Source of the DNA: Deroplatys truncata
Lineage: Eukaryota; Arthropoda; Insecta; Mantodea; Mantidae
Direction: 5' to 3'
NCBI GenBank assembly: GCA_030765065.1
Contig: CM060990.1
Coordinates: 278,345,341 to 278,409,340 of the forward strand
DNA: 64,000 bases
Within the stretch, counting starts at the first letter, position 1. Each line of letters begins with the position of its first letter. The notes under the pieces were generated by a model, which worked only from the letters and a program-made list of their open reading frames with translations, made no database searches and had not been told where the DNA came from. The position numbers were made by a program, and so were the translations under genes. Shown here one piece after another: positions 11,031 through 23,559 of the stretch.

Positions 11031-13389
11031 TACATAAGCACATTATCAAAAGTATATTAAATGTATTCAGTACAACTTAATGTATACAGTATCACATTTA
11101 AACTTTTTTTATTCGAAATGTATGTTTCAGTGCCTGGAACAAAAGAAAGGAACTTGGTATTATTCACAATGCGTTTATGAAACTCACTACAACTTATATT
11201 TTTCATATTATATTGTATTTGCAGCATTGCATTAACTGATTTTACTGTTAAGTATTCCTTTCTTCTTCCACTGACCATTCATAAGGGGGGAAAAATACTC
11301 TCTCTACATTGGTGTTATGACTAGGAATAGAGAATAATATTCCAAAATTTTTAGCAGCTCTCAATACTGCTCACTAGAAATGCAATTGTGAATTGAGGCA
11401 ACCCATTTCTTATGTGACAACAAATTCTCAAAACTATCATCCTTAACCTCCCCCAAAAACATTAAATTTGTTGAAGCTGAGTTAAAATATAGTAAAGGGC
11501 ATGAACTGTCTTTTTGGCCTGGACATTTTCATTTACCATAAAACTGGGGACAGTTCACAAAATCCATGGCATATGGCAACCCTAGGTAAACACCTTGCCA
11601 CAGTTACATTTCTGCAAGCATTGTATGAGAAAGTTGACTTTACAAGGGTATAATAGGACACTATAGAATTTTGATGAGTAAACAATGCAAAATGGAGGTT
11701 GCAGGACAACAGCAGACTGAATAGTGCATAAATCTAATGATGCATTCCTGATATCGAGAATGCGACTGAATTAATCTACTTGCTGACTAAGCAAATTCTA
11801 CACCACTCAACAAGCTGGGATAAGCAGGATTGTGCATGTCAAAGAGGTTTGCAAACCTCAATATCTGATTTGCAAGTGGCTGATAGTAGCATTGATGTAA
11901 TAAGGCTGCGAGAAGTCATTCATCGAATGGGCATGCCCTTTACAGATCTTAATTAAGAATAATGATGGCTTAGGTATGTGTGCAGATCCATAAAATTTAT
12001 TTAAAAGCGGTGGCAAATGCTCCTTTATTCTTATAGTAATTAATTTAATGATGGAAAGCAATGGTCTTTAAGTTCATTAACATGGAGTTTGCTATATTAA
12101 CAACCAAATTGCCCACTACTAAGAGCCTAAAACATCATGAGTTGGTGGGGCATACTTGAATATGATTTCCATTAACTTGGTTCAAGTAAGAAACACAGTT
12201 ACAAATACTAAAACCAACAGGAGTAGAACTGAGAGATGGGGCCCATTAACATGCAAAATCTGAAATCATGACATCACACTTGCAAAGCTACTGGTAACCA
12301 CCATGCAAAGTGCTTGCATTGCTATTGCAGTATAAAGCTGGTGTCTAGGTACGTTGTATTCACAGGTATTTCTTAGCATCTATACAGGAGTGTCATTTCA
12401 GTTTGTGCTTAGGGAGACAAGATTGCCACAAGCAGTTTGCTGAATTTTCATGTGCATTTTAATGATACATTTAGTCCAAAAGAAAATCATCTTTTACTTC
12501 TCAAATATGAAATATTTGTATTAAAAGTGCAGTTGTCATAATTTTTGTTTTGGCATAGCAATAATAATCAGTAGCTTAATCATTTCGAGCAACCTAGGGG
12601 GGAAGTTAACCCCCCTGCCTCCCCAAAATGATGCCCCCTACATCTATTGTGTTGCTTTCATTGCAATCAGGCGCTGATGACCTTAGCTGTTTAGCGCCCT
12701 TAAACCGCACCGCGTTGCAATCAGGGTGGAAATATATTACAGCAATAATAATATTAAATAATACAATAAATAAAAATATAAATAATATGTTTATATTATG
12801 CTTTCTGAAAGCCTCTCCCCTTTTTATCTTTCACAACACCTGAATAAAATAGTATCCTTCTCCAACATTATTCTTCCATGCTGTTGTTGCACTAATGGTT
12901 TTATATGAAATGGTAAGGAAATTAGGATAAAACTTTTAAGGAAGAATGAAAGAACTCTGGATTTTTACCATTATAATAATGCTTTTCTTCATTATATTGT
13001 TCTGTGAGTTTATGGGACAGATCAGACATAGTAACATAACTACATAATACAGGTTTCCTATTTGTTACACAAAGAAGCATTACTATTTACAGCACACAAT
13101 GAAATAGTGTAGTGTTGGAAATATTCTGTCAATGAAAATGCAACAAACACCATAGGAAATACATGATCTTATTAAAAAAGAATATTTTCATACATGAGTG
13201 AACTAGCCTTAAATAATAGTGTTGTATATCTTGAGATACAATCTTAAATCACTTAATCTGTTGTTTATCTATAAGTTCTTGTAATAGACATGATTTCACA
13301 AATATTCCATAATAGCAGACATACTTTTATCATCAGATGACAATTTTAATTTGTTTGGAAGAACAGTAAACATGTTAACACACAGATGA
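11031..13389. other. no gene recognised
   Basis: AT-rich sequence. Near 12670-12720 a GC-richer GCGCTGATGACCTTAGCTG / TTTAGCGCCCTTAAACC motif looks like the end of a short interspersed repeat, with a purine/pyrimidine-skewed flank at 12590-12640. Confidence 0.4.
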
Positions 13390-13675
13390 GTCATCCACTT
13401 GCAAAACCTGTTAAATGAAAATTTCTTAAAGAATGAAGTTACATAGTTCACTGCGAAGGTCTCAGTGCCATCTTCAAAGATCTGAAGTTATCCACTAGTG
13501 AAACCTACTAAAATCACTTGAAAAGTCAATGAGAAGGACACATCCTCTTGCAAAACCTGTCAAAATTGCAATAGCTATACTTTCAAAACCTGCTAAAACA
13601 GTCCACTTCCAAGACCAGCTAAATTACAATTAAACATGGCCATGGAGTGATACTCATGCAAAACCTGTTAAAATC
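13390..13675 (+). repeat. Degenerate repeats of a GCAAAACCTGTTAAA motif
   Basis: The phrase CTTGCAAAACCTGTTAAA or a close variant occurs about six times, near 13398, 13497, 13547, 13580, 13605 and 13657, at irregular spacing. No coding frame is shared by the copies. Confidence 0.55.
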
Positions 13676-13899
13676 TCAGAACTTTACATTAATGAAGTTT
13701 ATAGAGAGTGTTTTACTTTTTTTACTTCTCTACATTTTGTTTTGGTGGCACTGTTTTTTGTACAGTTATGTAGACAATACTGCTTTAAGCTGCAACGTGG
13801 CTATAGCAACAATGGTTTGTTTATTCAAATGTTGAGCTTGACCTTAATTAATGTGTTCAAAGCAGGGACTGTGGTATTGAATAGCTATTATTATTTAAA

Positions 13900-15265
13900 A
13901 TGAGTGGCAGTGAAAACAATACAAATAATATTGAAGTGGTAACCATTGAGGCTCAGTTCATAGAGGCAAACAATACTCCAGAAAATCCTAACGCAAGGTT
14001 ACAAGGGGACCAATGTTCCTCGTAAGAAGAAACTATGTCCAGAAACCTGGAAAAGAAATGTTGCAAAGAAAAAAAGGTAAGAAAATATGATGTATGTTAA
14101 AATATTCCAATAAGATGTGTAGAGTCATTTGTGACAATATTTGAATAAACATGAATGGATGATTAACCTAATCAACTTCAATTTTTTTTCTTCAGGTACT
14201 CTCCCAAAGGATTCCTGAAAATACTGATCTGTTCACACAAAGGAAAAAGCTTTTGCTGTAAAGAGCTTAACCATCAAGATGTCAGAAGAATTCAACAGGC
14301 TTACTTTAAGGAAAAATCACTACTTGCACAAAATAATTTCATCTTGCAACACGTCCAAGTTTCAACATTAAAACTAAGTATTGAAAACAATAAAAGAAAA
14401 TTCAGCAAGGAGTATATTATACCAAAAAGAAGAGAAGGCATCACCGAAAACATACCAGTCTGCTGAGAAGCTTTTATGACAATATTCTTCAAGTGAGAAA
14501 AGACAGGCTGCAATGTTTGTGTTCCAAGTTTCTGAGAAATACAGTAATCCCAAGCAAAAAGAAAGGAGGAGATCACATATCTGAAAAATTTGCCAAGAAA
14601 AATGAAAGAGTAAAAAGCCATGAGAGCAAATTCACCCCACTCTAAGCCCACTTCTCAAGAGCTGAGAACTGTGAATGACAGTACCTTAGCTCAGATCTAT
14701 TGCAAAGATGCATGAGATGTTCAACAAAGAATATCCACAAATTCTGGTTCAATATGAGTACTACAGAAGAATTTTCTGTAACTGCTTTAATATCAGTTTC
14801 GGCACGCCAAGTGTCAAAGCTTGCTCAACATGTGGCAGCCTTCAATCAAGAATTTAGGCCACAATGACTGAAGAAGAAAAGGTGGATCTATGATTTCAGC
14901 TTATGGCACACAAACAGAGGGTAGATGTGTTCTACGAAAGGTTGAGAGAAGATGCAGAAGATATATTTACGTTCAACTATGATTTACAGAAGAACTTGTG
15001 CTACCTAAACTCCAAGATCAAGCTGCCTATTACCTACGTGAAATATACTTGTACATCTTCACAGTATGTCAAGGAAATTCACACTCTTCTCAAACTCCAG
15101 AAAATGTGTTCATGTACACATGGCTATAAATTGAATTTGCTAAAGCTTTGAACCAAATAACTTCTGCCATCCATCAAAATCTATCCCAGCATGCAGATTT
15201 TGAAGATGTAAGGAAGATCCACTTGTTTGAAAATGGGTGTGGGGTACAAAATAAAAACAAGACTG
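13900..15265 (+). pseudogene. Decayed transposon-type gene with one intact-looking intron
   Basis: Translation begins MSGSENNTNNIEVV at 13900. It goes through a frameshift to a basic segment ending CPETWKRNVAKKKR, then a GT-AG intron at 14077-14195 (119 bp, pyrimidine tract before TTCAG). Exon 2 reads YSPKGFLKILICSHKGKSF and continues to a stop near 14463. Further downstream pieces appear in other frames: FGTPSVKACSTC (about 14795-14830), a helical segment ending in LTFNYDLQ-like sequence (14903-15010), and HLFENGCGVQNKNKTV (15220-15270). I recognise this order from a widespread multi-copy insect protein family usually left uncharacterised and probably of transposon origin. I cannot name the superfamily. 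Many stops and shifts make it non-functional. Confidence 0.55.
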
Positions 15266-16559
15266 TAATAGGTATGCTAATGCACTGATTTCTGAATGAA
15301 GCTCCCATTTGCTGTATTTGCATTACACTAGCAAAATCTGTTTAGTGTAAACTAAAGTTAAAAAAAATGGTTTACATGATTATATGGATTCTAACAATAA
15401 ATTCAGGAATTTTTACACCTTTTTTAAAGAAAAAAGATAATTAGTTTATATCATAGAACTTGGCCATAAAATGTTTTTGCCAATTTCCTCCATTCTGTTT
15501 GTGATGCATTTAACAGATTTTGAAGTGAACAACTAAGATAGTAAACACATCTTTTGTGTTTATGTTATGTATAGATAAAGTTATGTGTATACTATAAGTG
15601 TGAGGTTACTATATCTCCTAGCACAGCTTTGGGTATTTCACAAGTATGACACAATAGACTTTGAACACCACAATCAAGTAAAGCATGCTGCAAAGATTGA
15701 CAAACTGAAACATGCTTTCTAAACATAGTAGCCCCAGAAACAGAAACTCTGGAAAGGGAGTTATATGTTCATGTAAGCTACAAAATAGCACTTGAAATTG
15801 CAAAATCTCATGCAGATTCTAGGAAGGTGAATTTGTAAAACAGTGCTAGGAAATTGCACTATGGGCATGTCTAGTATGCCCAGTTATACGTAAACCATGA
15901 CTTGCAAAGAAAAGAAAGAAAGAAAAAAAAACTTATCACACAACTTTATGATTCGAATGAAGCATTCAATTAGATATTACACTGATCCAAATCTGCCTGC
16001 TGCAGTGATTTAAAAGTCAAAACCAGAAGAAAACCGTGCATTAATACTAATAGTTGCCAGATAAAATATTCTTTACTCTAGTACAAATCAAGATACTTCT
16101 TTGTTATAGCTTTGCTAAGTGTGGCAAAATGAATTCCATGAATCACCTTTTTCAGCAAAATCATTATGAATAATTGATGGTGCACTGAATGCTGGTTACA
16201 TGAAAGAATTTGAAATGAACATGTACTTTATTATAATGAGACCCACTCTATGTTCAACTCCTCATTACTAAAACTAATTAAAAACCAAATACAATATTTA
16301 TGTACATCAAAACTAAAGCCCAGAAATCTGCTTTACATAATGAAAGTGTTGTCACAGTTTTTGACAGTGTATGGGGGGAAGAGGGAAGGTAAATTTCCAT
16401 TTTAAGCTCAACATTAGTTTTTGAAAAACTGGCATAAAGGAAGATTCTACAAAAAAGATCTGATGTATTGCATTCATGTGACTTTCTCTACTTACTCTTC
16501 TACAAACATACAAAAGCTTATTATTCTATCTACTTCTTGTTAATCCAGATAAACTTTCA
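15266..16559. other. no gene recognised
   Basis: AT-rich. 16455-16560 is an inverted copy of the dispersed repeat at 2920-3020, recognisable by the TCTGATGTATTGCATTCATG-like phrase. Confidence 0.45.
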
Positions 16560-17020
16560 ATTCACATTTACACATTTCATTGTAGAATACACTATGTAAC
16601 CTCAGGAGGCTGCAGATGTTTTCAACAATTTCTTTCTGGATGTAATAGACAAGTTAAACATAAAATATGAAAACAAGGTATCAGCATTAAACTTTTTTGG
16701 CAGCATTCTTTGTAGATAAAATCTCAGAATTTAAAATAAATATTACAACACCATCTGAAAATAATAATATAATAAATTTTCCTAAGACCAAAAATTCTTC
16801 TGGATATGATGAAGTAACAAGCAAGGTCCTAAAATGAATTTCATTCCAAATAAGTATTTCTCTTAGTTATGTAACAAATCGTTAAATACTGGAATATTTC
16901 CTGATAGAATGACATACTCAATTGTCAAAATCTTTTTCAAAATGGCGAACAGGACAATGTTTAAGATTACAGACCAATATTCTCAAAAGTATTTGAGACA
17001 GTAATGTTTTAAAGGCTATA

Positions 17021-17634
17021 CGAGGCGTATTTTTTAAGTAAGTGCCAATAATTTTTTAAAAAATAACAGAACATTATTTTCCAAGTACCTTACATATACT
17101 TAAACTATTTCTTCACATAGTCACCACCATTATTCAGGCATTTGTCATAACAGCAAATGAGTTTCTATATGCCTTCATCAATGAATGATGCCTCTGTGAA
17201 GAAAGCAAAGTCTGCACTTCTTGTTTCATGACATCATCATCATTGAAATGTTTTCCACTGAGGAATTTCATCAGATGAAGAAAAAGATGAAAATTACATG
17301 GTGCCAAATTCGGACTGTAGAGAGGATGGTCGATATGTGTCCAGGCATTGTCACTCATTGTTTTACCATAAACCTCACACAATTGGTGATGAATGTTTGT
17401 TGGTGTAACATTTCTCACATTAAAAAACGAATCACTGAACTAAATTCACAGTCTGCGGATCGTCTGATTGTTTTTAACATTTTGAAATGCTCTAACAACA
17501 GTAAAATACAAAGTGACGATCGTTTACAGCTGTGTCTGGCTGAAGGAAGGAGTGATTGTGCATGCTCAAAATCGCGACTGCAGTGCTGCAGCGGCAAAAT
17601 ATTAAAATGGTACTTACTTTAAAAACATGCCTCA
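17021..17634 (-). mobile_element. mariner-type deletion derivative inserted in the LINE
   Basis: The ends are imperfect inverted repeats of about 27 bp (CGAGGCGTATTTTTTAAGTA on the left, reverse complement of the CATGCCTCA end on the right). They are flanked by TA at 17019-17020 and 17635-17636, the mariner/Tc1 target. The minus strand encodes a fused remnant of the transposase. A short N-terminal piece (NVTPTNIHHQLCEVYGKTMSD) runs straight into the C-terminal catalytic region with DHPLYSPNLAPCNFHLF, where the family has YSPDLAPCDYHLF. The third catalytic Asp position is therefore Asn, and the centre of the gene is deleted. At 614 bp it is about half the usual 1.3 kb. Confidence 0.8.
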
Positions 17635-17834
17635 TATAATTACATGGAAAATAACAATCTACAGTCAGAGAACAGTTTGGTTTAAAAAAGGAATATCAAC
17701 CAATAATGCAACTTACAAAGTTACACAAGAAGAGTTAACAACATTAAATGAAAATTTACGTGTGGGTGGTGTTTTTTGTGACCTAGCAAAATCATTTACT
17801 GTGTAAATCACGAGATTTTTATAATAAAACTATA

Positions 17835-18603
17835 CTCCCGCCGTTGAAACGTTGCACTTGACAGCTAGCGATTAAGTTGGTACACTCACAAAAAAAAAAA
17901 AAACATGAAAAGCTTTAACCGTTAGACTTTCTAAACCAATCACAAGGCAGCATTTCGGGTGGTCTATGACAAAGTGGAAGTGGCTCTGTTGCCGGATATA
18001 GCTATTTCCAACCACGTGTTCCAGTTTGTGAATATCTAGACGTGCGTCGAGTTGTTCTTTGCACGCTAACACTGTTCATTGTTATTTATATTTGTGGTTA
18101 TTATTGGTGTTCGTTTATACATATATATTTCGTTCCTATTATTTATAAGAGGTTTGAAGTGCGAGAATGTCTCAAAAATGACGCCGATCACCGAGTGATG
18201 ATTTGCGAAGTGAAAATCCTTTGCATCGAGATACACTTAATAGCCAGGCACTGAAACTGTTAGGAAGGACCCGGGAATTCTTTGAACAGGAGGAGTACGT
18301 GAAGGTTCATGGGCATTCCTCTATTCTTGCTGATAAATCCTACAACGAACTGCAGCAGCTCTTGAACTAATCATGAGAACTGTTATTTACAAGGGGGTGA
18401 AGCTCCAAGAGAAAGAGTACAGAATTCCTGAACCATCTGGAACGCAGCGTGAGTGAAAACAACTTTGTTATCGCAGTTTATAATTTGTTCTATTTCTCCT
18501 CATTGCAGCAGGCACGTTTGCATTATTTTGTTTCTATATTGTCAAAAGCGCTAATTTATTCTACAAACCTTGCAATGTTTATGCTGAGTTGTTTTCAATT
18601 AGC

Positions 18604-18650
<47 letters not shown>

Positions 18651-18850
18651 TAATAATAACAATACGAATTAATTATTATTCAATGATGTACGCTACGTAT
18701 GTACACTTTCTGTATGCGGCTTAGACACGATAGAAAGGAGAAATCAGCTGTTGCTGTTTACTAACCACTCTGGCAACATCGCAACCACAATATAGCCAAT
18801 GTTATGCGAAGCCACACGAACTGTCAAGTGCAAAGATTCAACAGCAGGGA
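17835..18850. mobile_element. Second DNA element with terminal inverted repeats, inserted in the LINE
   Basis: The ends CTCCCGCCGTTGAAACGTTG and the reverse complement of 18820-18850 match over about 35 bp, including GCACTTGACAG. They are flanked by TATA at 17831-17834 and 18851-18854, so the target is TATA or TA. LINE coding sequence resumes right after. Inside is one coding-like stretch (about 18165-18450) with LGRTREFFEQEEYVKVHG, resembling the N-terminal region of a transposase, but broken. An (AAT)n run lies at 18603-18650. The superfamily is not identified. Confidence 0.6.
18603..18650. repeat. (AAT)n microsatellite
   Basis: A run of AAT triplets, slightly interrupted at its right end. 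Confidence 0.95.
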
Positions 18851-19129
18851 TATACAGTTCTATGGAATAAAAGATGTAATTTGAAATTGGTTTTTCTAAT
18901 ATCTTGAAGATAGAAAACAAAGTGTTGAAATTAAGAACATTAATCAGCATTATAACAAAACCTCAGAATGGAAATCAATAAAACATAGCATTTCCCAAGG
19001 ACCAATATTATGACCTCTGTTATTTAATGTGATAATAATGTTAAGTTCCTTTTCTAAGCAGCAATTCATAAATGCCATTAATATGTTATTGTATATGTTT
19101 GATATTATGTGAATGCATACCTTAACACT

Positions 19130-19900
19130 AAATTTTGACACTCCTTGCATATAAGTAAAAATGTAAACATTGTACAGTGACACAAGCTGTAAAGGCCAAG
19201 TGAAGTGATTTTATGTTCAGTAGCTGTACTAAGTTTTCAATGTACTAGAAATTTGATGTTTATTGTACCTATATATTTTAGCATCATAATTTGTAATGTA
19301 CACTTTGTGTATGTATTTTATATGCAATAAATAAGACTGTAGAATATATTTTATTGTATATATGTGATATTTTATGAATGTATAATTCAACACAAAACGT
19401 TGACACTCTTTACATATTAGTAAGGATGTAAGCTTCATGCAGTGACTTAGGCTGGAAAAGCCAAGGGGAGGGATCTTTTGTTCAGTTGCTGTGCTAAGTT
19501 TTCCATGTACTGGAAATTTGATGTCTACTGTTTGTATTTTAGCACCATAAATTGAAATGTTATACACTTTGTGTGTGTGTGTGTGTGTATTTTGTATATA
19601 ATGAGTAATAATGTAGAATATGTTTATTGTACATATTGGATATTTTGTAAAGTATACCTTAACAGTAAATCTTGACACTCCTTGCATGTTAGTAAGAATG
19701 TAAGCCTTGTACAGTGACACAAGATGTAAAAGCCAAACAAAGTTACCTGTTTTAGTGACTATATTAAGATTCAATGCACTAAAATACTAAATTTACAATA
19801 TGTATTTTAAAACCAGAACCTGAAAGTTTGTATATTTTGTGCATGTAATGTATGTTCTATGTTCAAGGCCTGTTTAGCCATTAATGAACCTACAGAGTGC
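19130..19900 (+). repeat. Three tandem ~265-bp units in the LINE 3' region
   Basis: TTGACACTCCTTGCATAT-like sequence recurs near 19137, 19400 and 19671. Each is followed by a GTAAGCCTTGTACAGTGACA-like stretch and an AGTTTTCAATGTACTAGAAA-like stretch. The units are diverged. The third leads directly to the TAATC tail. Confidence 0.75.
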
Positions 19901-19926
19901 AATATAATCTAATCTAATCTAATCTA

Positions 19927-20480
19927 AAGCAATAGTCAGATTTTTAAAAGGTGTGTCACTATGTAGTTTCATGCTCTTTGCATGACCAGGAGTAAAAAAC
20001 TAATAACAACTTCCCAGTTGAAAAGTGCAAGTATTTGAAAATTCAATACAGTAATGTCTCGGAAATAGTTAACTCAAAAAGAAAGAAAGAAAGAAAAGGC
20101 ATAAATGTGTGCTTTAATGAGATCCACATTTCTTGCATAGTAAAACTTTGTCTATCTCTTATGGTTTACCAATTACACAAAAATCATTCAGAATGAAGAG
20201 AACTACAGAGCCATTCCCAGAAAATTCAAGATGTGCAATAAAGGGTGTTCTTAATCTTTAGCATTGATAGTCAGTGACAAAATGATGTGCGACATCAATG
20301 TACAGAGACTGAAGCACACCATGCTATCAATTCAATGAAAACACTTAGTCTGTTTCTCTAAATGAACTGGATGCATTTATCTCCATACTGTACATAAGAG
20401 GTATGTATGGAGCAAAGAATTTTCCAGTCAACGATTTGTAATTTCCAGTTTGGGGCCCAATATTCTTTCCTCAAACAATG
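19927..20480. other. Dispersed repeat copy; no gene
   Basis: 20160-20245 repeats the sequence seen at 3330-3425 and 6485-6590 (TTTACCAATTACACA, then GAATGAAGAG and CCATTCCCAGAAAATTCAAG). Nothing else is recognised. Confidence 0.45.
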
Positions 20481-20499
20481 TCCTCCAACAGATTCAAAA

Positions 20500-21245
20500 T
20501 GATTATGAGGTTCATTCAGTTTGACATTAGATCAAGATGATCCGAATGTCTAAAGACAAGTTAGCTCTTGCATCAGTTATCTGGGAACCCCTCAATAATA
20601 ATAGCAATTATCGTTATACACCTGAAGAGTACCTCTCAGTGGATGAGAAGCTCTTACCATAAAAGACAAAATGTCCTTTTCATTCAGTCCATTGCTAGCG
20701 AGCCGGACAAATTCATTATAAAGTTTTAGCTGCTAATTAGAGTGGATTCTAAGTACATTGTGAATGGATGTGCCTCTATTGGGGTAGACAATTAGTGTCC
20801 AGCTAATGAAGGCGTGGAAAATGTAATGTGATTCATGCATGGACAATTGGGTAAACAAAGAAACATAACTGTGATAGCTTTTTCATTTAATTAAAGCTCT
20901 GTGGTAATTTGAAGTCTAAATCGATGTGTCCTGTAGGCAACTTAGAAAACTTAGAATAGAGGTGCCATCTGCAGCAAAGGAAGAAATCAACAGCTTCTCT
21001 CTTCAGAAAAGCTGAAGAGGATACAACCTTGGCAATATAATGAGGAAAAGAAAGTTATATATATTGTTGATGAGCACATTATATTCAGCATTACAAATAC
21101 ATACAATCAGACCAAGTATGGCTTTGACGTGGTGGACCAATTGTTGTGGCTATACACCAGCAAGTCCAGATCTCGTAGTTGGCCAATGCACCTTTTATTT
21201 AGGGTGTTGGAAAGAGAATGTTGGGTTGGAAGGAAGTAGCGGGAA
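20500..21245 (+). pseudogene. piggyBac-type transposase relic
   Basis: Seen in scattered frames: a FDIRSR/LKTS-like segment (about 20520-20570), then YTPEEYLSVDEKLLP (20618-20665), which matches the region around the first catalytic Asp. Near the end, NQTKYGFDVVDQLLWLYTS (about 21108-21165) and SRSWPMHLLF match the region of the third Asp (family form KGGVDxxDQ) and the following RRWP motif. Stops and frameshifts occur throughout. No TTAA-flanked ends were found, so only the coding relic is annotated. Confidence 0.7.
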
Positions 21246-21255
21246 TGGTTGGGGT

Positions 21256-22800
21256 TCAGCATGAGCACCTCCAAAGTTCTCGGTATTGCATCTTGCTGCT
21301 GTGGAAGGGTAGAAGTGGATAAGAGGAATCTACCAGGGCCCAGCCATGACCAAGGTCCTGGCTGGAGCTCTTGTGGTTAAGTGTATGCTTTATTAAAACT
21401 ATCTCTCTGCACAACTGTACTTGTGTTGGCTGTCTCGAGGAGACGGATCGTGAAAGGGTCATCGCCGTTGCTGGGATGCACAGTAATCTGTGGCCAGGTG
21501 TAGGTTGCGCTGCATCCGCGTACTCCTCCGAGGAGGGAAGGAGTCGTCCATAGTCGTGCGATCGGAGAATGTGGTAGGTATCGCAGCTCTGTAAGCATTG
21601 CATGTACTATTGTCTGGAGTGGCTTGCGCAGAAGATGTGGAGGTGTTGTGTGGCGTCGTCAAGTTTTCCTGTAGAAGCGTGTTGAGTTGGTTGAAGCCTT
21701 CTCCAGGGACCGAAGAGTAGGGGTGATGGCGGTGTCGAGTTGTTGATTGAGGTTATGCTGCCAGGAAGAGGGACTGCGGAGATGACTTGGAGATATGAGA
21801 CCTGCTGCTAAGTCGGCGGGGATGGAGTTAGATGTGTTCGCTATGACTTCCTCCAGGTTGACCAAACGGGTGTTGATGTTCTGGAGCTCTGCGTGGTAGT
21901 CCTGGAGTGCCACCCGCAGAGAGTGGTCGGCGGTAGCGACTCCAGCTGCTGCCGATGAGGAAGAGCCGTTTGTTGTGGTGTGGTGTACAGTTGTAGCGTT
22001 ATCCGTAAGCTAGTCGCGGCGGCGAGGATACATTGGGCACTGCGCTTCGCCTGTGAAGTGGCCATAGCCATTACCGGTGGCGCAGTATCCGCTGCGATTC
22101 CGGAGCGAGTGTGCTGTACATTCGACGGTCAAGTAGGGGGCGTCATAATAGTGGCACCTTGGTGCGGCGGCGCAGGATGAGATATCGTGTCCAAATATAC
22201 AGCAGCGGCGGCAGGGCTGGTGGCGATTGACTCGGCTAGCCTCAATACGTAGACGCCACTTTAATAAGAGCAGGTCCGTCCTTAAGGCAGCCTCGTCGCC
22301 GTTATCCACCAGCCCCAGGTGAACGAGCGGAAAGAGTCCTCAGTGTGTGTATCCGAGATGCCTTCAGAGCCTAAGATCACAGCAGTTGAGCTGCGGCGAG
22401 TAGATAGTGTGGTGTTAGGTCGCGAGGAACCCCGTGAACCACGACGCTGAACCGTCCATTTATCTCAGTCCCTGGGAGCGGTGAGGTGTGAGACGCCTGC
22501 GGAGTCGGAGCAGTTGAATGTAGTGCGGTGCTGACTGGGAGTTTTTGCGGCGGCAAATTCAGTTTTATTTATGTATGGACGCTCTTTAACTGCTGTGGGT
22601 CTTAGCGTCCCATGATGGGTTGATAGGTGGAACTGCTGTGGTCGGCTCCTGAGTAGTATCACATGGCGGTAGAACGCAGCCCCTCTGCGGTGTAGGTACA
22701 GCGGCTGCCGGTTTCCTTCTTGCTTGCGCGTTTCTCGAGGCATTTCAGGCTTCGGAAGTTCTCTTCGTTCGGTGATCAGCCAGCGAATGAGCGCCAATGC
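21256..22800 (-). pseudogene. LINE ORF1-like gag with CCHC zinc knuckles
   Basis: A GC-rich island on the minus strand, unlike its AT-rich surroundings. The central piece (22010-22309) contains CRRCCIFGHDISSC, a perfect C-x2-C-x4-H-x4-C knuckle, then two more Cys/His groups (CHYYDAPYLTVEC and CATGNGYGHFTGEAQC). A Ser/Pro/Thr-rich N-terminal part lies at 22465-22797. A coiled-coil-like segment (HAELQNINTRLVNLEEVIAN) and a C-terminal tail lie at 21256-21913. At least three frameshifts separate the pieces. This order fits the nucleic-acid-binding ORF1 of I/Jockey-type non-LTR retrotransposons. The matching ORF2, expected to the left, is absent. Confidence 0.65.
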
Positions 22801-23559
22801 ACGTATTCTTCAATGCCCTTGTTATACCAGCTGTAAATGCTTGGATCCCATACTAAGAGGTAATTGGACAGAAAAAATTGAGCCGAAGAAAACACACTCT
22901 TGAACTGTATAGCGAACTTTGCGCTTCATTCATGGTTTCCCGAAGGGGATATGACAACCAATCATAATGGCGTCTCAGATCGATAAATACCAAAAGCGCA
23001 AGCAATAAGCGACAAAAAGCAGGGTCAGAAACTCTTACAAAGGAAACCCACTGCAACCATCTGGGCGCAATGCAACAAGACAGCGTGTGGGATGAGTGAA
23101 GGAAACAAGTAAATATGGTTTTCAACTTATCAAGCTAGTTGGGAGAAATAAATTTACGTTGTCGTGGTTTAACATTTCAGACTGTTATCAGAAATGAAAG
23201 CGCTTATTGTAATAATATTTCATTAGTATATGAGTCTGTAGTCTTGTGAAGCATAGTTATATTGAAATCTGTAAAAAATTGTGGTTTTTGTATTATATTT
23301 TGGTCAGACTTTACTTTTGTATAGCCTAAAGATTACACAGATTCATTAAAATATAGTTGTTATACTTATGCAACTCATTTACAATACATAAACTATATTC
23401 CAAATTGTCCAGTAATTATGTTTTAATAGATGTATAAAAATGACCAAGATTTCTAGTGTCATATAAAAAAAATAATTTTTGTTTTGTTTTTATGCAGTTG
23501 TTTTCTTTCTTATTCTATAGATAAAACCTTATGAAATTTCAGTAAGAATGTTTGGTTTC
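22801..23559. other. no gene recognised
   Basis: Spacer between two LINE fragments that point away from each other. AT-rich from 23130 onward. Confidence 0.45.

Larger units (their letters stand above)
16560..19926 (+). mobile_element. Non-LTR retrotransposon (Jockey/CR1-like) split by two DNA elements
   Basis: Pieces of one reverse transcriptase occur in order. KTKNSSGYDEVTSKVLK lies at about 16790-16840. After the mariner comes a piece reading YMENNNLQSENS and a CDLAKSFT-like motif (17640-17810). After the second insertion comes YLEDRKQSVEIKN (about 18895-18935), then SEWKSIKHSISQGPIL with PLLFNV (18963-19030). These are the usual RT blocks: GYDEI, the region before the FDxxNH block, and PQGSILGPLLF. 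The gene is broken by many stops. A 3' part made of three ~260-bp units ends in a (TAATC)n tail at about 19900-19926. The exact LINE clade is uncertain. Confidence 0.75.

Noticed and set aside
22853-23125. 90-codon minus-strand frame as an independent gene
   Set aside because: No motif or signal and it lies between two LINE relics.
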